Shown here piece by piece: positions 16,943 to 24,892 of a stretch of 64,000 nt of DNA; the first letter of the stretch is position 1, and each line of letters begins with the position of its first letter. A program made the position numbers and the translations under genes. The notes beneath the pieces are model-generated. The model was not told the origin of the DNA, ran no database searches, and saw only the letters and a list, made by a program, of their open reading frames with translations. Source of the stretch: Paenibacillus sp. SC116 (GTDB lineage: Bacteria > Bacillota > Bacilli > Paenibacillales > Paenibacillaceae); the NCBI RefSeq assembly GCF_024733555.1, contig NZ_JANIOF010000003.1, forward strand, positions 62,001 to 126,000. Direction: 5' to 3'.

Positions 16943-18019
16943 TTGAAATTACGGACTGCTGCTGCCGGCATATTGGCAGCGTTATGGATATGGACAATGA
17001 TATTGCCGGGGTCCGCCTATGCTGCAACAAAGTTGGACAATGGGACATATACGGCTGACTATGTCGTTTTACAAGCAGAGAATGATAATGTCTCTATCGC
17101 TAATGACTATTGGGAAAAGCCCGCGACAGTAGTTATCAATGATGGAAAAGCGACAGTGCGCATGACCATTAATCATAGTAAATGGGTAACGGAGTTCAAG
17201 ATCCCAAGCAATGGGAGTCATGTGAATACGAAATTAATTGAATCCAATACAAAGGCTGACACAAGACTAGTAGAGTTCGAAGCGGATGTAACAAATCCGA
17301 TTATTTCGAAAATACACGTCACGGTTCCAGAAATTGATTACGACCATGACTATACCATTCGAATTGTATTCGATATGAAATCATTTAAAGAGCTGAAAGA
17401 AGTAGAGAAGAAGCAGGAAACTGCTCCTGTTGTAGTCCCGAAAGATACTTCTTCTACGAACAAGCCTGCACCAGAAAAAGCAACAAAAGATGTACCGAAA
17501 AAGAAAAAGCCAGAAGATAAGAAGAAGTCAGATACGAAGAAACCAGATGCTAAGAAACCTCCTGCAAGCAAGAAACCACCAACTAGCAACAAGCCGTCAA
17601 CAAGTACAAAGCCACCTGCAAACAAAAAGCCCAACGCATCTTCCAACACCAAGAAGACAGCTGCTGAAACAAGGGGCGAGCTAACAAAGGAGGAGGCAAC
17701 TTCTCCTGCAGGGATGATTAGCATAGAGAAGAAAACAGCGGATACCGCCAACTCATCTGAGGAAAATAAACAACTGCCAGCTACTCAGCTGGCAGTTAGC
17801 GGCACAGCAGAAGTGAAGACATTAGGTGCGGAAGCTGATCCAGCTAACGAAAAAGTAGCGACCACTAAAGAGGGAGTAGTGAAAACGGCTTCGGTGAAAG
17901 TTGGCGAAACAACGGATTCTAGCACTGGTTCAACATCTACAACCAATTGGTGGACGCCAATTGTTGCTATTCTCTTGCTAGCTGTTGGCGGCATTTATAT
18001 TTGGAAAAGAAAGAGTTAA
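16943..18019 (+). CDS. isdC: IsdC-like NEAT protein
   Basis: 358 residues from TTG 16943 (GAGGAG ribosome site). Signal peptide 1-28. A NEAT domain, about 30-148, starts LDNGTYTADYVVL as in IsdC and carries Y133-DHD-Y137 (Tyr132/136 in S. aureus IsdC). A 100-residue Lys/Pro/Ser/Thr linker of low complexity follows, then an acidic/Thr-rich stretch, a membrane segment (about 335-352) and the basic tail KRKS. I see no sortase motif (LPxTG, NPQTN or NPKTG) before the membrane segment, so it is probably membrane-held with the linker crossing the wall. It would relay heme from the NEAT-SLH protein to the lipoproteins. It heads an operon with the next two genes and probably hssRS. Confidence 0.85.
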   Translation: MKLRTAAAGILAALWIWTMILPGSAYAATKLDNGTYTADYVVLQAENDNVSIANDYWEKPATVVINDGKATVRMTINHSKWVTEFKIPSNGSHVNTKLIESNTKADTRLVEFEADVTNPIISKIHVTVPEIDYDHDYTIRIVFDMKSFKELKEVEKKQETAPVVVPKDTSSTNKPAPEKATKDVPKKKKPEDKKKSDTKKPDAKKPPASKKPPTSNKPSTSTKPPANKKPNASSNTKKTAAETRGELTKEEATSPAGMISIEKKTADTANSSEENKQLPATQLAVSGTAEVKTLGAEADPANEKVATTKEGVVKTASVKVGETTDSSTGSTSTTNWWTPIVAILLLAVGGIYIWKRKS

Positions 18020-18051
18020 TAACCGTCGTTAGTGTGGGAGGAAAGAATACG

Positions 18052-18972
18052 ATGTTACATAGGTATCTTAAACTAGTTGCAGTTATAACGACGATTCTAA
18101 TCCTTGCTATAGGATGCGGCGATGCGAAAACCGTTACTAAGCCTGTTGAACCAGTCTCTTCCGCTTCTAGTACACCTGTTGCAACCTCTTCTCCAGTGGA
18201 AGAGCATCGAATCGTTTCAACAACAGTGGCTATAACGCAGATTATGGATCAGCTAGAAATCGATTTGGTAGGGGTACCAAAGAGCGTCAAAACACTGCCA
18301 AGCCGATATGACGGGTTAACGAAAGTCGGCAACCCAATGAGTCCAGATATGGAGTTAGTTAAATCCTTAAAACCTACAGAAGTATTGTCGGTTACCACTT
18401 TACAATATGATCTTGAGCCGGTATTCCAAAACGCCAATATGAACGCTACTTTCTTGGATCTAACGAATTTAGAGAGCATGCAAGCCGAAATTACGAAGTT
18501 GGGCGAGAAGTTTGAGAAGCAAGAGAAAGCTGCCGAGATTGTGCGCAAGTATGATGTGAAAATTAAGAAAATCCGCAAGGTTACAGAAGGTAAGGAAGCG
18601 CCCACGGTGCTTATTCTCCTTGGTGTACCAGGCAGTTATTTGGTAGCAACGGAGCATTCCTATATAGGGGACCTGGTGCGATTGCTAGGTGGTAAAAATA
18701 TTGTTCAAGGTGAAAAGGTAGAGTTTCTAGCATCGAATACGGAGCACTTGCAGCAAGCTAATCCGGATGTCATTCTACGGGCCGCGCATGGAATGCCGGA
18801 AGAGGTCGTCAAGATGTTTGATGAAGAATTCAAAAAGAATGACATTTGGCATCATTTCAAAGCGGTTCAGACGGGGCGTGTATATGATTTGGAGGAACGG
18901 TTGTTTGGGACAACCGGAAATCTAGCAGTTGAAGAAGCGTTGGATGCGCTGCTTCCGATGCTGTACCCTTAA
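18052..18972 (+). CDS. isdE: IsdE-like heme-binding lipoprotein
   Basis: 306 residues from ATG 18052 (GGGAGG ribosome site). The lipobox LAIGC gives Cys22. The protein follows IsdE closely, including the end ILRAAHGMPEEVVKMF. The two axial heme ligands of S. aureus IsdE (Met78, His229) correspond to Met96 (GNPMSPDME) and His246 (RAAHGMPE). It accepts heme from the IsdC-like protein and delivers it to the permease at 18995. It is the second heme lipoprotein in the locus and differs from the first at the Met ligand. Confidence 0.88.
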   Translation: MLHRYLKLVAVITTILILAIGCGDAKTVTKPVEPVSSASSTPVATSSPVEEHRIVSTTVAITQIMDQLEIDLVGVPKSVKTLPSRYDGLTKVGNPMSPDMELVKSLKPTEVLSVTTLQYDLEPVFQNANMNATFLDLTNLESMQAEITKLGEKFEKQEKAAEIVRKYDVKIKKIRKVTEGKEAPTVLILLGVPGSYLVATEHSYIGDLVRLLGGKNIVQGEKVEFLASNTEHLQQANPDVILRAAHGMPEEVVKMFDEEFKKNDIWHHFKAVQTGRVYDLEERLFGTTGNLAVEEALDALLPMLYP

Positions 18973-18994
18973 CTTTTGCAAAGGACAGTGAACG

Positions 18995-19975
18995 ATGATT
19001 AAACAAACGGGCGTGTATTTGATTACTACGCTATTACTAGTTGCCCTAGCTATCTTTTCAGCCATGACGGGAAGTATTAAAGTATCCTTCGGAGAGCTTG
19101 TGCAAGGTTTGTTTAATGGCTCAAATGAGCAGGTCGAGATTATAAAAGATTTGCGGTTTCCACGCATTTTTGTATCCATGTTCGCGGGAGCGGCGCTCGC
19201 TGTTGCGGGTGTACTGTTGCAGGCTGTTATGAAAAATCCGCTAGCGGAGCCAGGAATTATCGGCATTTCATCTGGTGCTGGTTTTGTATCTATTACGATT
19301 GTGACGCTGTTCCCGACCCTTTATTTTTGGAACCCGCTGTTCTCGGTACTGGGAGGAGCACTTGCTTGCTATCTTGTCTACTCCTTATCTTGGAGGTCGG
19401 CGTTAAACCCTTTACGGCTAATTCTAGTTGGCGTCGCTATCAATGCTACCTTTACTGGGCTGGGACAGACCTACAATTATCGTGGAAGCTATGCGGTAAC
19501 GAGCGTGAATCAGGCGATTTCCTCTATTTTTACGATGAAGACATGGGAAGATGTTTACATTATCGGCCTGTTTGGAGGCATTGGGTTGATTCTCGCCCTG
19601 TTCCTCGGTTCGTGGTGCAATATGCTTGCATTTCGGGATGAAACAGCTCGAAGTCTCGGGCTTCGAGTGATGCGGGTTAGGATTATGATTTCGGTGGTCG
19701 CTGTCCTTCTGGCTTCAGTAGCCACGGCGATCGGAGGACTCATTATGTTTGTCGGCCTGCTCGTTCCTCATATCGGAAGAGTGTTGGTTGGTTCAAGTTA
19801 TAAGCTCCTTATCCCCTTTTCAGCGCTCGGGGGTGCTCTGCTCATACTAGCAGCGGACACGATTGGGCGGACGGTACTCGCACCAGCAGAAATCCCTGCA
19901 TCGATTATTATGGCGGTCATTGGCGGCCCATTTTTGATCATTATGCTGAAAAGAAGCGACAAGTTGTATAAGTAA
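18995..19975 (+). CDS. isdF: Heme ABC transporter permease, IsdF-like (FecCD family)
   Basis: 326 residues, ATG 18995 after AAAGGA. It has FecCD-type membrane segments with LQAVMKNPLAEPGIIGISSGAG and the ATPase-contact segment GGLIMFVGLLVPHIGRVLVG. It pairs with the IsdE-like lipoprotein 22 bases upstream. No ATPase gene follows, and the next gene is the response regulator. It must borrow an ATPase, most simply the fused one at 15561. Confidence 0.85.
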   Translation: MIKQTGVYLITTLLLVALAIFSAMTGSIKVSFGELVQGLFNGSNEQVEIIKDLRFPRIFVSMFAGAALAVAGVLLQAVMKNPLAEPGIIGISSGAGFVSITIVTLFPTLYFWNPLFSVLGGALACYLVYSLSWRSALNPLRLILVGVAINATFTGLGQTYNYRGSYAVTSVNQAISSIFTMKTWEDVYIIGLFGGIGLILALFLGSWCNMLAFRDETARSLGLRVMRVRIMISVVAVLLASVATAIGGLIMFVGLLVPHIGRVLVGSSYKLLIPFSALGGALLILAADTIGRTVLAPAEIPASIIMAVIGGPFLIIMLKRSDKLYK

Positions 19976-20010
19976 TCGGACTTCGATTGAGGATAGAGGA
20001 GGTATAGGAA

Positions 20011-20694
20011 TTGGTGATGAAGCAGTTGCTTATTACAGATGACGATAGCAATAATAGGACATTGCTTGGCCATTACTTTACCAAAGAGGGTTTCCGTGTG
20101 TTGGAAGCACATAATGGCCTTGAAGCGATGGGCGTTCTGGAAAAACACTCGATCGACTTGGCTATTTTCGATGTGATGATGCCAGAGGTTGATGGGCTGG
20201 CCCTGTGTGAGTATACGCGCAAAAATTACGATATTCCGATTATTCTCCTCACTGCTCGGGGTCAACTTAGCGACAAGGAGCTAGGGTATATGAAGGGCAC
20301 AGATGACTACCTTACGAAGCCGTTTGAGTTGCCAGAGCTGCTGTTTCGAGTGAAGGCCCTATTCCGTAGATATTCGTTTGCATCTAGCGATAAGATTAGG
20401 ATCAACCAACTTATTATTGACCGAAAAAATTATGAGGTCGTAGATGGTGATGAAATCTTTTTCCCACCGTTGAAGGAATTTGAATTGCTTGCACAGTTAG
20501 CGGAATATCCAGGCCGAGTGTTCTCTCGTGATGAATTGATTCGTCTTATATGGGGAACGGACTACCGTGGAGATGAACGGACGGTTGATGTACATATTAA
20601 GCGATTGCGAAAGAGGTTTCCTGAGCATGAGCGGGGATTCGCCATTCAAACGATTAGAGGGATTGGGTACAAGCTTGAGGTGTTCGCTTCGTGA
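20011..20694 (+). CDS. hssR: HssR-like heme-response regulator (OmpR family)
   Basis: 227 residues, start TTG 20011, or GTG/ATG at 20014/20017, after GAGGAGG (19997-20003). The receiver domain has D10-D11-D12 and phospho-acceptor D54 (AIFDVMMPEVDG), with K at TKPF. A winged-helix DNA-binding domain follows (GRVFSRDELIRLIWG, DVHIKRLRKRF). Length is close to S. aureus HssR (224). It lies 35 bases after the permease and overlaps the kinase gene by four bases (GTGA). The two GTTCA direct repeats at 8780 and 13524 are its likely targets. HssRS normally detoxifies heme through HrtAB, but no hrtAB is in this window. Confidence 0.8.
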   Translation: MVMKQLLITDDDSNNRTLLGHYFTKEGFRVLEAHNGLEAMGVLEKHSIDLAIFDVMMPEVDGLALCEYTRKNYDIPIILLTARGQLSDKELGYMKGTDDYLTKPFELPELLFRVKALFRRYSFASSDKIRINQLIIDRKNYEVVDGDEIFFPPLKEFELLAQLAEYPGRVFSRDELIRLIWGTDYRGDERTVDVHIKRLRKRFPEHERGFAIQTIRGIGYKLEVFAS

Positions 20695-22067
20695 GGTCGC
20701 TTTATTTCCGTGTAGTCATTATTACGGTTTACACGATAACGATTAGCAGCTTTGTAGGTTTTTATATCGCTAACGCTTATTACCATGGGCTGTTAAAGCC
20801 ATACAATGATGCCAAGCTGTTTAAGGCAGCGGACATGATTCGTAATTTTATAGGACAAAATCCGGAGAAGATGGGTGATTATCTTCATCATACAGCAGCG
20901 CTTGGCTATCAATTATACGTGCATGATGAACAAGGCAATGATTATTTTTATGGAGGCAGCTTTCACGAGCTCGATCTGTCTTCAAGTGTGAGGACAAGTG
21001 TATTGGCGGGAAACGAATATCATGGCATTGCTGAATACCCCAATCACCCATTTGCCATTAATTATTTTGACAATTTGCTCAGCAATACGGTAGGTATCCA
21101 TGTCTCAGATGGATCTGAGAAGTTCGCCATGTTCCTAAGACATGATACTCGTGTGCAGTTTGATGAGCTGGAGACCTTTTTTTGGCTGATGTTCGTATTT
21201 ACGGCCTTGTTTAGTATCCCGTGCTTTTTACTCAGCACCCGTTATCTCGTGCAGCCGATTACACGATTGACCGAAGCGACTAAGCGAATCGCACAAGGTG
21301 ACTTTAATTTGCGCCTCCCAACCAGTCGAAAGGATGAAATCGGACAGCTTGCTAAACATTTTGAGAAGATGGCGTTTCAGCTTGAGCATTCTGATCGATT
21401 GAAGAAGGAGTTTGTGGCCAACGTATCTCATGAGATCCACTCGCCTTTGACATCGATTCAGGGCTTTGCGGATTCATTGCTGCGAGATGATCTGGACAGG
21501 GATCAGATACACCATTACGCCACGATCATCGGACAAGAGTCGCGTCAGCTTGCATCGCTTAGCAAGCAATTGCTGCTGTTGTCCACATTGGATAATGGAA
21601 AGGAAGCCGTAGAGAAGAAGTGTTATATTCTGCAACCTCAGGTTAGGCAAGCTTTGCAGCTTCTAGAATGGCAGCTTGCTGAGAAGGAAATTGCTGTGCG
21701 TATGCGTATTCCGGCACGGCTTCATATCTATGGAGACGAGGTGTTGCTTATGCAGGTATGGTCCAACTTGCTGTCCAATGCCGTAAAGTATATTCCGAGC
21801 GAAAGTTCCATCGATATAGAGGCATTTCGCGAAGATGATGGCTGTGTAGTCGTCATTTCCGATACAGGTGACGGTATTCCTGAGGAACAGCTCCCGTTTC
21901 TATTTGATCGTTTCTACAAAGGCGATATGGCTAGGAAACGAGGCGACGGAAGTGTAGGGCTAGGCTTGTCTATTGTGCAGAAAATTGTCCATTTTCATGG
22001 TGGCATGATAGAGGTAGATAGCAATGAAGGCAGTGGTACGGTGTTTCGCATTCGGATACCGGATTAA
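20691..22067 (+). CDS. hssS: HssS-like heme-sensing histidine kinase
   Basis: 458 residues (S. aureus HssS has 457). A first membrane segment at about 5-27 is followed by an NAYYHGLLKPYNDAKLFK stretch very like HssS. The outside sensor domain, about 30-163, includes DNLLSNTVGIHV. A second membrane segment (about 164-186), a HAMP domain, the H-box FVANVSHEIHSPL with His near 247, and a HATPase domain (NLLSNAVKYI, DTGDGIPEEQ, GLGLSIV) follow. GTG start in a four-base overlap with hssR. It senses heme exposure at the membrane and phosphorylates HssR. A terminator follows. Confidence 0.82.
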   Translation: MRSLYFRVVIITVYTITISSFVGFYIANAYYHGLLKPYNDAKLFKAADMIRNFIGQNPEKMGDYLHHTAALGYQLYVHDEQGNDYFYGGSFHELDLSSSVRTSVLAGNEYHGIAEYPNHPFAINYFDNLLSNTVGIHVSDGSEKFAMFLRHDTRVQFDELETFFWLMFVFTALFSIPCFLLSTRYLVQPITRLTEATKRIAQGDFNLRLPTSRKDEIGQLAKHFEKMAFQLEHSDRLKKEFVANVSHEIHSPLTSIQGFADSLLRDDLDRDQIHHYATIIGQESRQLASLSKQLLLLSTLDNGKEAVEKKCYILQPQVRQALQLLEWQLAEKEIAVRMRIPARLHIYGDEVLLMQVWSNLLSNAVKYIPSESSIDIEAFREDDGCVVVISDTGDGIPEEQLPFLFDRFYKGDMARKRGDGSVGLGLSIVQKIVHFHGGMIEVDSNEGSGTVFRIRIPD

Positions 22068-22088
22068 GAGTCGCGTTACTAGCATAAG

Positions 22089-22117
22089 AAAGCTGACCGA
22101 ACAGAGGTCAGCTTTTT
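22089..22117 (+). terminator. Terminator of the isdC-hssS unit
   Basis: AGCTGACC (22091-22098) pairs with GGTCAGCT (22106-22113), followed by a T run. Confidence 0.8.
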
Positions 22118-22325
22118 GCGTTGTTAAGAACGAAGCTGGTTGTTATAGATGATGCGAAAAAAGGCAAGGTTCGATTACAATATATGAAGCGAAATGTAGG
22201 AAAGAGATGACGGTACATTGAAACTTGGCATTTGGGTCAGTCTAAGTCAGAGATTTGAATGAATGAGAACAGCAGGCATGTATCAGTGAAGAAGTAGAAG
22301 TACCTTTTATAAAGGAGAATTGAGA

Positions 22326-22793
22326 ATGGAAGATTCGAATTACACATCGACGGCCAACGTTGAAATGCTTATAAGAAGACCGATCGAGCAAGTATTTCAG
22401 GCTTTTATTGATCCTGAGATTACGACAAAGTTCTGGTTTACGAAAAGCAGCGGGAGATTAGAACAGGGCAAACAAGTTCGTTGGGATTGGGAGATGTATG
22501 GCGTTGGTTCTGATGTCGATGTAAAAGAGATAGAGGAAAACCAGCGGATTTTCATCGAGTTAGATGATCGCACTACGGTGGATTGGGTATTTACTCCCCG
22601 GTCGGAGAACGAAACAATGGTTACCATTACAAATGCAGGTTTCAAGGGAACCCAGGAGGAGATCGTCAATCAAGTCATCGATTCCACTGGAGGGTTCACC
22701 ATTGTTCTTTGTGGGTTAAAGGCATTTCTTGAGCAAGGCATCCTCTTACACCTCGTAGCAGATCGATTTCCTGATGCTAATGTTAATAAGTAA
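22326..22793 (+). CDS. SRPBCC-family (AHSA1-like) protein
   Basis: 155 residues from ATG 22326, 8 bases after AAAGGAG; the in-frame TTG at 22320 is too close. A START-like lipid- or ligand-binding fold: VEMLIRRPIEQVFQAFIDPEITTKFWF at the N-terminus, a strand-rich middle and a C-terminal helix. Family members bind hydrophobic ligands or act as small hydrolase/cyclase-like proteins, and some cooperate with ArsR regulators. No such regulator is adjacent. It is a single-gene unit by position. Confidence 0.8.
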   Translation: MEDSNYTSTANVEMLIRRPIEQVFQAFIDPEITTKFWFTKSSGRLEQGKQVRWDWEMYGVGSDVDVKEIEENQRIFIELDDRTTVDWVFTPRSENETMVTITNAGFKGTQEEIVNQVIDSTGGFTIVLCGLKAFLEQGILLHLVADRFPDANVNK

Positions 22794-22825
22794 ATCATCC
22801 TGACTATATCTACTGTTGTTTAGAT

Positions 22826-22910
22826 AAAAAACCGCTCCGCATGGAACGTCATCTCGATTGTCAGACAAAGCTGGCAAGGGGAGGTGTCATTCACATATAG
22901 CGGAGCGGTT
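22826..22910 (-). terminator. Long-loop terminator of the exported amidase gene
   Basis: A perfect 11-bp stem, AACCGCTCCGC (22830-22840) with GCGGAGCGGTT (22900-22910), encloses a 59-base loop. On the minus strand it runs into TTTTT. It lies 130 bases after the amidase stop. Confidence 0.6.
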
Positions 22911-23040
22911 CAAGAAACTCAGAACCCCATCAACTCCATCACACCAGCACCTGCATTCTAAAAGGAGAGAAGACGGAATGCGGATGCTGTCATGATGTTG
23001 TTGAAGGAATTACATGAATAGAGTGAACAGCAATCAGCAA

Positions 23041-24663
23041 TTACTGATTCAAGTTCGGTGTATGAACAGGAACTGTTCTTGCATGTGTTGCTTGCTCGAA
23101 GGAGTAAGCAAGGTTAAGCAATGTTTGCTCGCTGAACGCTGTACCGAAGAAGGAAATACCTACTGGCATGCCTGCTTCTACAGTACCTGCTGGAACTGTT
23201 ACTTCAGGGAAACCTGTAGCAGAAGCCATATAGCCTGCTGCATATGTATCATATGCATTACAAACGTATGTAGGATCTACTTTATCGAAAGTATTGGAAG
23301 CCGGGCAGGACATTGTAGGGAATACAATTGCGTCCAAATCGTAGTCATCCATAATGTCTTCGATTTCTTCACGAGTCTTAGGTACTTCACGTTTAACGAT
23401 TTTTTTGTACTCTTTGGAATTCAACGTGTTAGCTTTCTCCAAAGCTGCTTTCAAACCTTCTACACGAGCTGGGTTAGCAGGTGTAGCAGAGTTCAATACT
23501 TCTGGAGATTCAAGAATAGCGATAACTTCTTGCAGCGTTTTAGGTCCGCCTGCTGGAAGTGTGCTCAAGTATGTTTCAAATTGGCTCTTGAATTCTGCAC
23601 TGTCGATTGGTCCAAGAATTGGAGTCCAAAGGTATTGTGTTTGCTCAGAGAATGTTACAGGTACAACTTCTGTTCCCATGCTTTGCATTTGTGCAATCGC
23701 TTGGTTGGTAACTGCATCTACTTCAGCGTTGTCACCGAAGAAATCAGTTGCTACCCCGATACGAGCATGCTTTAACGCATTAGCGTTCAATGATTTAGCA
23801 TAGTCACGAACATGGCGGTTTGCATGTTTTGTAGCTTTATCTGCTTTGTCTTTGCCAGCCATTGCAGTAAGTACCATACTCGCATCTTCAACGCTGCGAG
23901 CCATTGGGCCAGTTACGTCCAAAGAAAGGGAAGAAGGAACAACACCAGTACGGCTAGTCAATCCCATTGTAGGGCGAATACCGACTAGACTTGTCGTATG
24001 AGCTGGACCACGTACAGAACCGGAAGTATCTGTTCCAAGGCCGAATACAGCGAAGTTAGCTGCCACAGCTGCAGCACTACCGCTGCTGGAACCGGAAGCA
24101 TCACGGTTAAGATTGTAAGGGTTTAGTGTCTGGCCGCCAAAAGAGCTGTAGCCCAATCTTCCGTAGGAAGCAGCAAGCTCGGACATGTTTGTTTTTCCGA
24201 TTACGATCGCGCCAGCGTCGATAAGCTTTTGAACAACAAATGAATTTTTGTTCGGATATTCATTCTTAAGAGCGACAGAACCAGCTGTTGTTGGCATGCC
24301 AACGACATCGAAATTATCTTTTACGACAAAAGGAATACCGTGAAGTTCGCTTCTTGGTCCCTTCGCCTTGCGCTCAGCATCAAGAGCTTTTGCTTGCTCA
24401 AGCGCGTTATCGTTAACAATTGTAATAGAATTGATAGCAGGACCTTGATCATCGAAAGCTTCGATACGCTTCAAGTAGTACTCTACTAGTTCTTCTGAAG
24501 TAGTTTGATTAGAGTTCAAAGCATAAGATACTTCATTAATGCTTTTCTCAAATGGATCAAATGCAGCTTGCTTGCCTTGGGCACTTGCAACATTCCAAGG
24601 TAGAATTGTCGCAATTAGCATGATAGCTAGAAATGCTTTGAATGTTGTGTTCTTTTTCTTCAA
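23041..24663 (-). CDS. Exported amidase-signature hydrolase
   Basis: 540 residues from TTG 24663 (AGGAGG site upstream). A signal peptide (about 1-28, cleavage near ASA/QG) is followed by a full amidase-signature domain. The catalytic Ser-cisSer-Lys set is visible as VVKDNFD (Lys), DASGSSSGSAAAV (first Ser) and TDTSGSVRGPAHTTSLVGIRPT (second region). GatA, the cytoplasmic relative, lacks a signal. Exported members cleave amides in peptides or small amides outside the cell, and the substrate is unknown. It is divergent from the chemoreceptor. Confidence 0.85.
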   Translation of the reverse strand: MKKKNTTFKAFLAIMLIATILPWNVASAQGKQAAFDPFEKSINEVSYALNSNQTTSEELVEYYLKRIEAFDDQGPAINSITIVNDNALEQAKALDAERKAKGPRSELHGIPFVVKDNFDVVGMPTTAGSVALKNEYPNKNSFVVQKLIDAGAIVIGKTNMSELAASYGRLGYSSFGGQTLNPYNLNRDASGSSSGSAAAVAANFAVFGLGTDTSGSVRGPAHTTSLVGIRPTMGLTSRTGVVPSSLSLDVTGPMARSVEDASMVLTAMAGKDKADKATKHANRHVRDYAKSLNANALKHARIGVATDFFGDNAEVDAVTNQAIAQMQSMGTEVVPVTFSEQTQYLWTPILGPIDSAEFKSQFETYLSTLPAGGPKTLQEVIAILESPEVLNSATPANPARVEGLKAALEKANTLNSKEYKKIVKREVPKTREEIEDIMDDYDLDAIVFPTMSCPASNTFDKVDPTYVCNAYDTYAAGYMASATGFPEVTVPAGTVEAGMPVGISFFGTAFSEQTLLNLAYSFEQATHARTVPVHTPNLNQ

Positions 24664-24816
24664 GTGTCTAGCCTCCTGATGTCATTTTTTTGAATAGGTC
24701 ATAGTACTCATTTTTCTCCCCTATAAACATTATCGTTATTTTCATAGAAAAAATGAATAGAATCCGACAAAATACCTTTTTTTTCGTATTTTTTTGCTTT
24801 TTATTTCGACAATATA

Positions 24817-24843
24817 TAACAAATATTGTTCTTTTGCCGATAC
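24817..24843 (+). promoter_or_regulatory. SigD-type (motility) promoter
   Basis: TAAC (24817-24820), a 15-base spacer and GCCGATAC (24836-24843) match the SigD consensus TAAA-N15-GCCGATAT at 10 of 12 bases. It lies 50 bases before the chemoreceptor start, as expected for a motility-regulon gene. Confidence 0.75.
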
Positions 24844-24892
24844 TAAGTAAGAGACCATACTCTATAGAAAATAATAATGGGGGAGAAACAAG

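Noticed and set aside
17350-17751. Hydrophobic 133-codon frame antisense to the IsdC-like linker
   Set aside because: It is the complement of the low-complexity Lys/Pro/Thr linker and has no ribosome site.
22826-22910. Long hairpin with 11-base inverted ends as a miniature transposable element
   Set aside because: No target-site duplication or second copy was seen, and on the minus strand it runs into a T tract after a gene, so a terminator is simpler.
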